Shown one piece after another: positions 15,280 through 16,078 of a DNA stretch of 16,078 nt. The notes under the pieces were generated by a model, which did no database searches, was not told where the DNA came from, and saw nothing but the letters and a program-made list of their open reading frames with translations. Numbering within the stretch: the first letter of the stretch is position 1; every line of letters begins with the position of its first letter. A program made the translations under genes and the position numbers. Origin of the DNA: JABILX01 sp041648305 (lineage in GTDB: Bacteria; Patescibacteriota; Gracilibacteria; UBA1369; LOWO2-01-FULL-3); assembly GCA_041648305.1 (NCBI GenBank), contig JBAZPI010000021.1, forward strand, positions 1 through 16,078, given 5' to 3'.

Positions 15280-15993
15280 TCACTTTGAGGACTCGCAAAG
15301 GGATCGCAACGCTTCCTCCGGAGTCTTACCATCCTTCGGCTTTATAACACCCGATGCAAGAAGAACTCCCTTTGCGCCAAGCCGGAGCGCTTCCTTCACA
15401 TCATCCCCGGTCTTCACCCCGGCGCCAACCAAAACATTGTCGCCGATTTTTTCAACAGCATCTTTTATCACCTCGGGTTTCGTCGTGACGGAGACATCCC
15501 CGCCAATCATATCCGGAGGCTCAATCGCGATAAAATCAGCAGGCGCCCTAGCGCCAGTACCCGCCGCTCCGGCGCCGCAAATTCCAACAATCCCTTGCGC
15601 CCTTTCGACACTTTCCGCGCAAACAACAATTTTAATTTCCGGACACTCGGCTTTGAAATCCTCAATAATCGACCTAATTTCCTCGTTTGAGCGCGGATTT
15701 TCAGCATGATTTACCAAAATCCCCTTCGCCCCAATCTTTTTTATAATGTTCGGAGTCATTCGACCGGTCTGGGTTTTCTTGGGCTGGCCGGCGCCGCCTG
15801 TATACGAATCACCACTCTGCGAAAACACAGGAATTTGCGTAACTTCGGCCACTACCGCCCTCAAATCCGTAGGATGCACGGCAACAGCGACCATTGCCCC
15901 AGTCTCCACCGCAACTTTCTCGAAAATTTTCGCCAATTTTTTGGCATTTTCTCCTGTTGCTTCGTCGTAATCTTTAAAATTTATGATAATCAT
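15280..15993 (-). CDS. tpiA: Triosephosphate isomerase, archaeal type
   Basis: TIM interconverts dihydroxyacetone phosphate and glyceraldehyde 3-phosphate in glycolysis. The protein has 237 residues, near the short archaeal form and below the roughly 250 of ordinary bacterial TIM. INFKDYDEATG (4-14) gives Asn5 and Lys7, GILVNHAEN (91-99) gives His96, and FIAIEPPDMIG (154-164) gives catalytic Glu158 with the mobile loop. TGDDVKEALRLGAKGVLLASGV (195-216) is the phosphate-binding end. The EATG, NHAE and EPPxxIG patterns are archaeal-type, where ordinary bacterial enzymes have GNWK, GHSERR and AYEPVWAIGTG. Two loops are longer than in archaeal enzymes: about 60-81 (GGAGQPKKTQ) and 137-151 (a Gly/Ala-rich run). 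It is the first gene of the long - strand unit. Confidence 0.92.
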   Translation of the reverse strand: MIIINFKDYDEATGENAKKLAKIFEKVAVETGAMVAVAVHPTDLRAVVAEVTQIPVFSQSGDSYTGGAGQPKKTQTGRMTPNIIKKIGAKGILVNHAENPRSNEEIRSIIEDFKAECPEIKIVVCAESVERAQGIVGICGAGAAGTGARAPADFIAIEPPDMIGGDVSVTTKPEVIKDAVEKIGDNVLVGAGVKTGDDVKEALRLGAKGVLLASGVIKPKDGKTPEEALRSLCESSK

Positions 15994-15999
15994 GAGCCA

Positions 16000-16008
16000 A
16001 GGATAGCA
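16000..16008 (-). promoter_or_regulatory. Possible extended -10 promoter of tpiA
   Basis: On the - strand TGC followed by TATCCT (16005-16000) resembles an extended -10 box. The tpiA ATG starts 6 bases beyond it, so a message from here would be leaderless. The only -35-like element is TTGTTA about 20 bases upstream, too far to be normal. Confidence 0.3.
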
Positions 16009-16048
16009 AGGAAACCGCCAAATATTAACAAGATCGCCTTTATTAGCG

Positions 16049-16077
16049 TTGACCTGAACCCGAATTTTTGATATAAT
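16049..16077 (+). promoter_or_regulatory. Strong promoter facing out of the window
   Basis: TTGACC (16049-16054), a 17-base spacer and TATAAT (16072-16077), with TG one base before the -10 box (extended -10). This is the best sigma-70 consensus in the window. It is divergent from tpiA and must serve a gene or RNA beyond base 16078. Confidence 0.75.
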
Positions 16078-16078
16078 T

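Noticed and set aside
1..16078. UGA read as glycine, as in Gracilibacteria and Absconditabacteria
   Set aside because: TGA ends five genes exactly where their families end, and no in-frame TGA interrupts a conserved domain.
1..16078. Defence system, prophage, transposon or CRISPR array
   Set aside because: No such genes, terminal repeats or spaced repeats are visible; all long ORFs are housekeeping or envelope genes.

Overview
This 16 kb window is gene-dense bacterial DNA. It carries core housekeeping genes mixed with envelope genes. I see no tRNA, rRNA, insertion sequence, phage gene or CRISPR array. The longest gap that may lack a gene is 772-1085, and it probably holds a 60-residue protein. 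All frames use the standard code: TGA is a plain stop in priA, lgt, ribF, truB and tpiA. Several traits fit a Patescibacteria/CPR-type organism, with Peregrinibacteria a loose guess. These are an Mur ligase without its usual N-terminal domain, a lone riboflavin kinase domain, an archaeal-type triosephosphate isomerase, unusual membrane proteins, and no recognisable Shine-Dalgarno motif before any of the gene starts. No 16S or ribosomal marker is present to prove the assignment.

Left part, + strand. The window opens in the C-terminal third of the replication-restart helicase priA. A small unknown ORF follows, then trpS and pyrG. trpS and pyrG each have a promoter of identical boxes, TTGCAT-N17-TAAAAT. 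Next comes a tight three-gene membrane operon (3744-6393): a protein with two tandem GspF-N-like modules, a long charged helical region and a membrane tail; a divergent Lgt-family protein lacking the usual signature residues; and a small three-helix membrane protein.

Middle and right part, - strand. Reading right to left the order is tpiA, O-antigen ligase/polymerase, ribF (kinase only), murE, truB, a WecA/TagO-type glycosyl-1-phosphate transferase, dnaG, rpoD and greA. Gaps are 6-60 bases or overlaps, so this looks like one long transcription unit, with a further promoter for dnaG inside the end of the wecA-like gene. It joins glycolysis, surface glycan and peptidoglycan synthesis, FMN synthesis, tRNA pseudouridylation, replication priming, the primary sigma factor and a transcript-cleavage factor. 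A strong promoter at the right edge points out of the window.

Most notable signals: (1) three hairpins at the 3' ends of the lgt operon, greA and rpoD that share the arm TAGCGCAA, where TAG is an in-frame stop each time; (2) no Shine-Dalgarno motifs, with promoters so close to start codons that some transcripts look leaderless; (3) the degenerate Lgt and its GspF-N/helical partner; (4) the archaeal-type TIM; (5) low-complexity insertions in surface loops of TruB, RibF and TIM.
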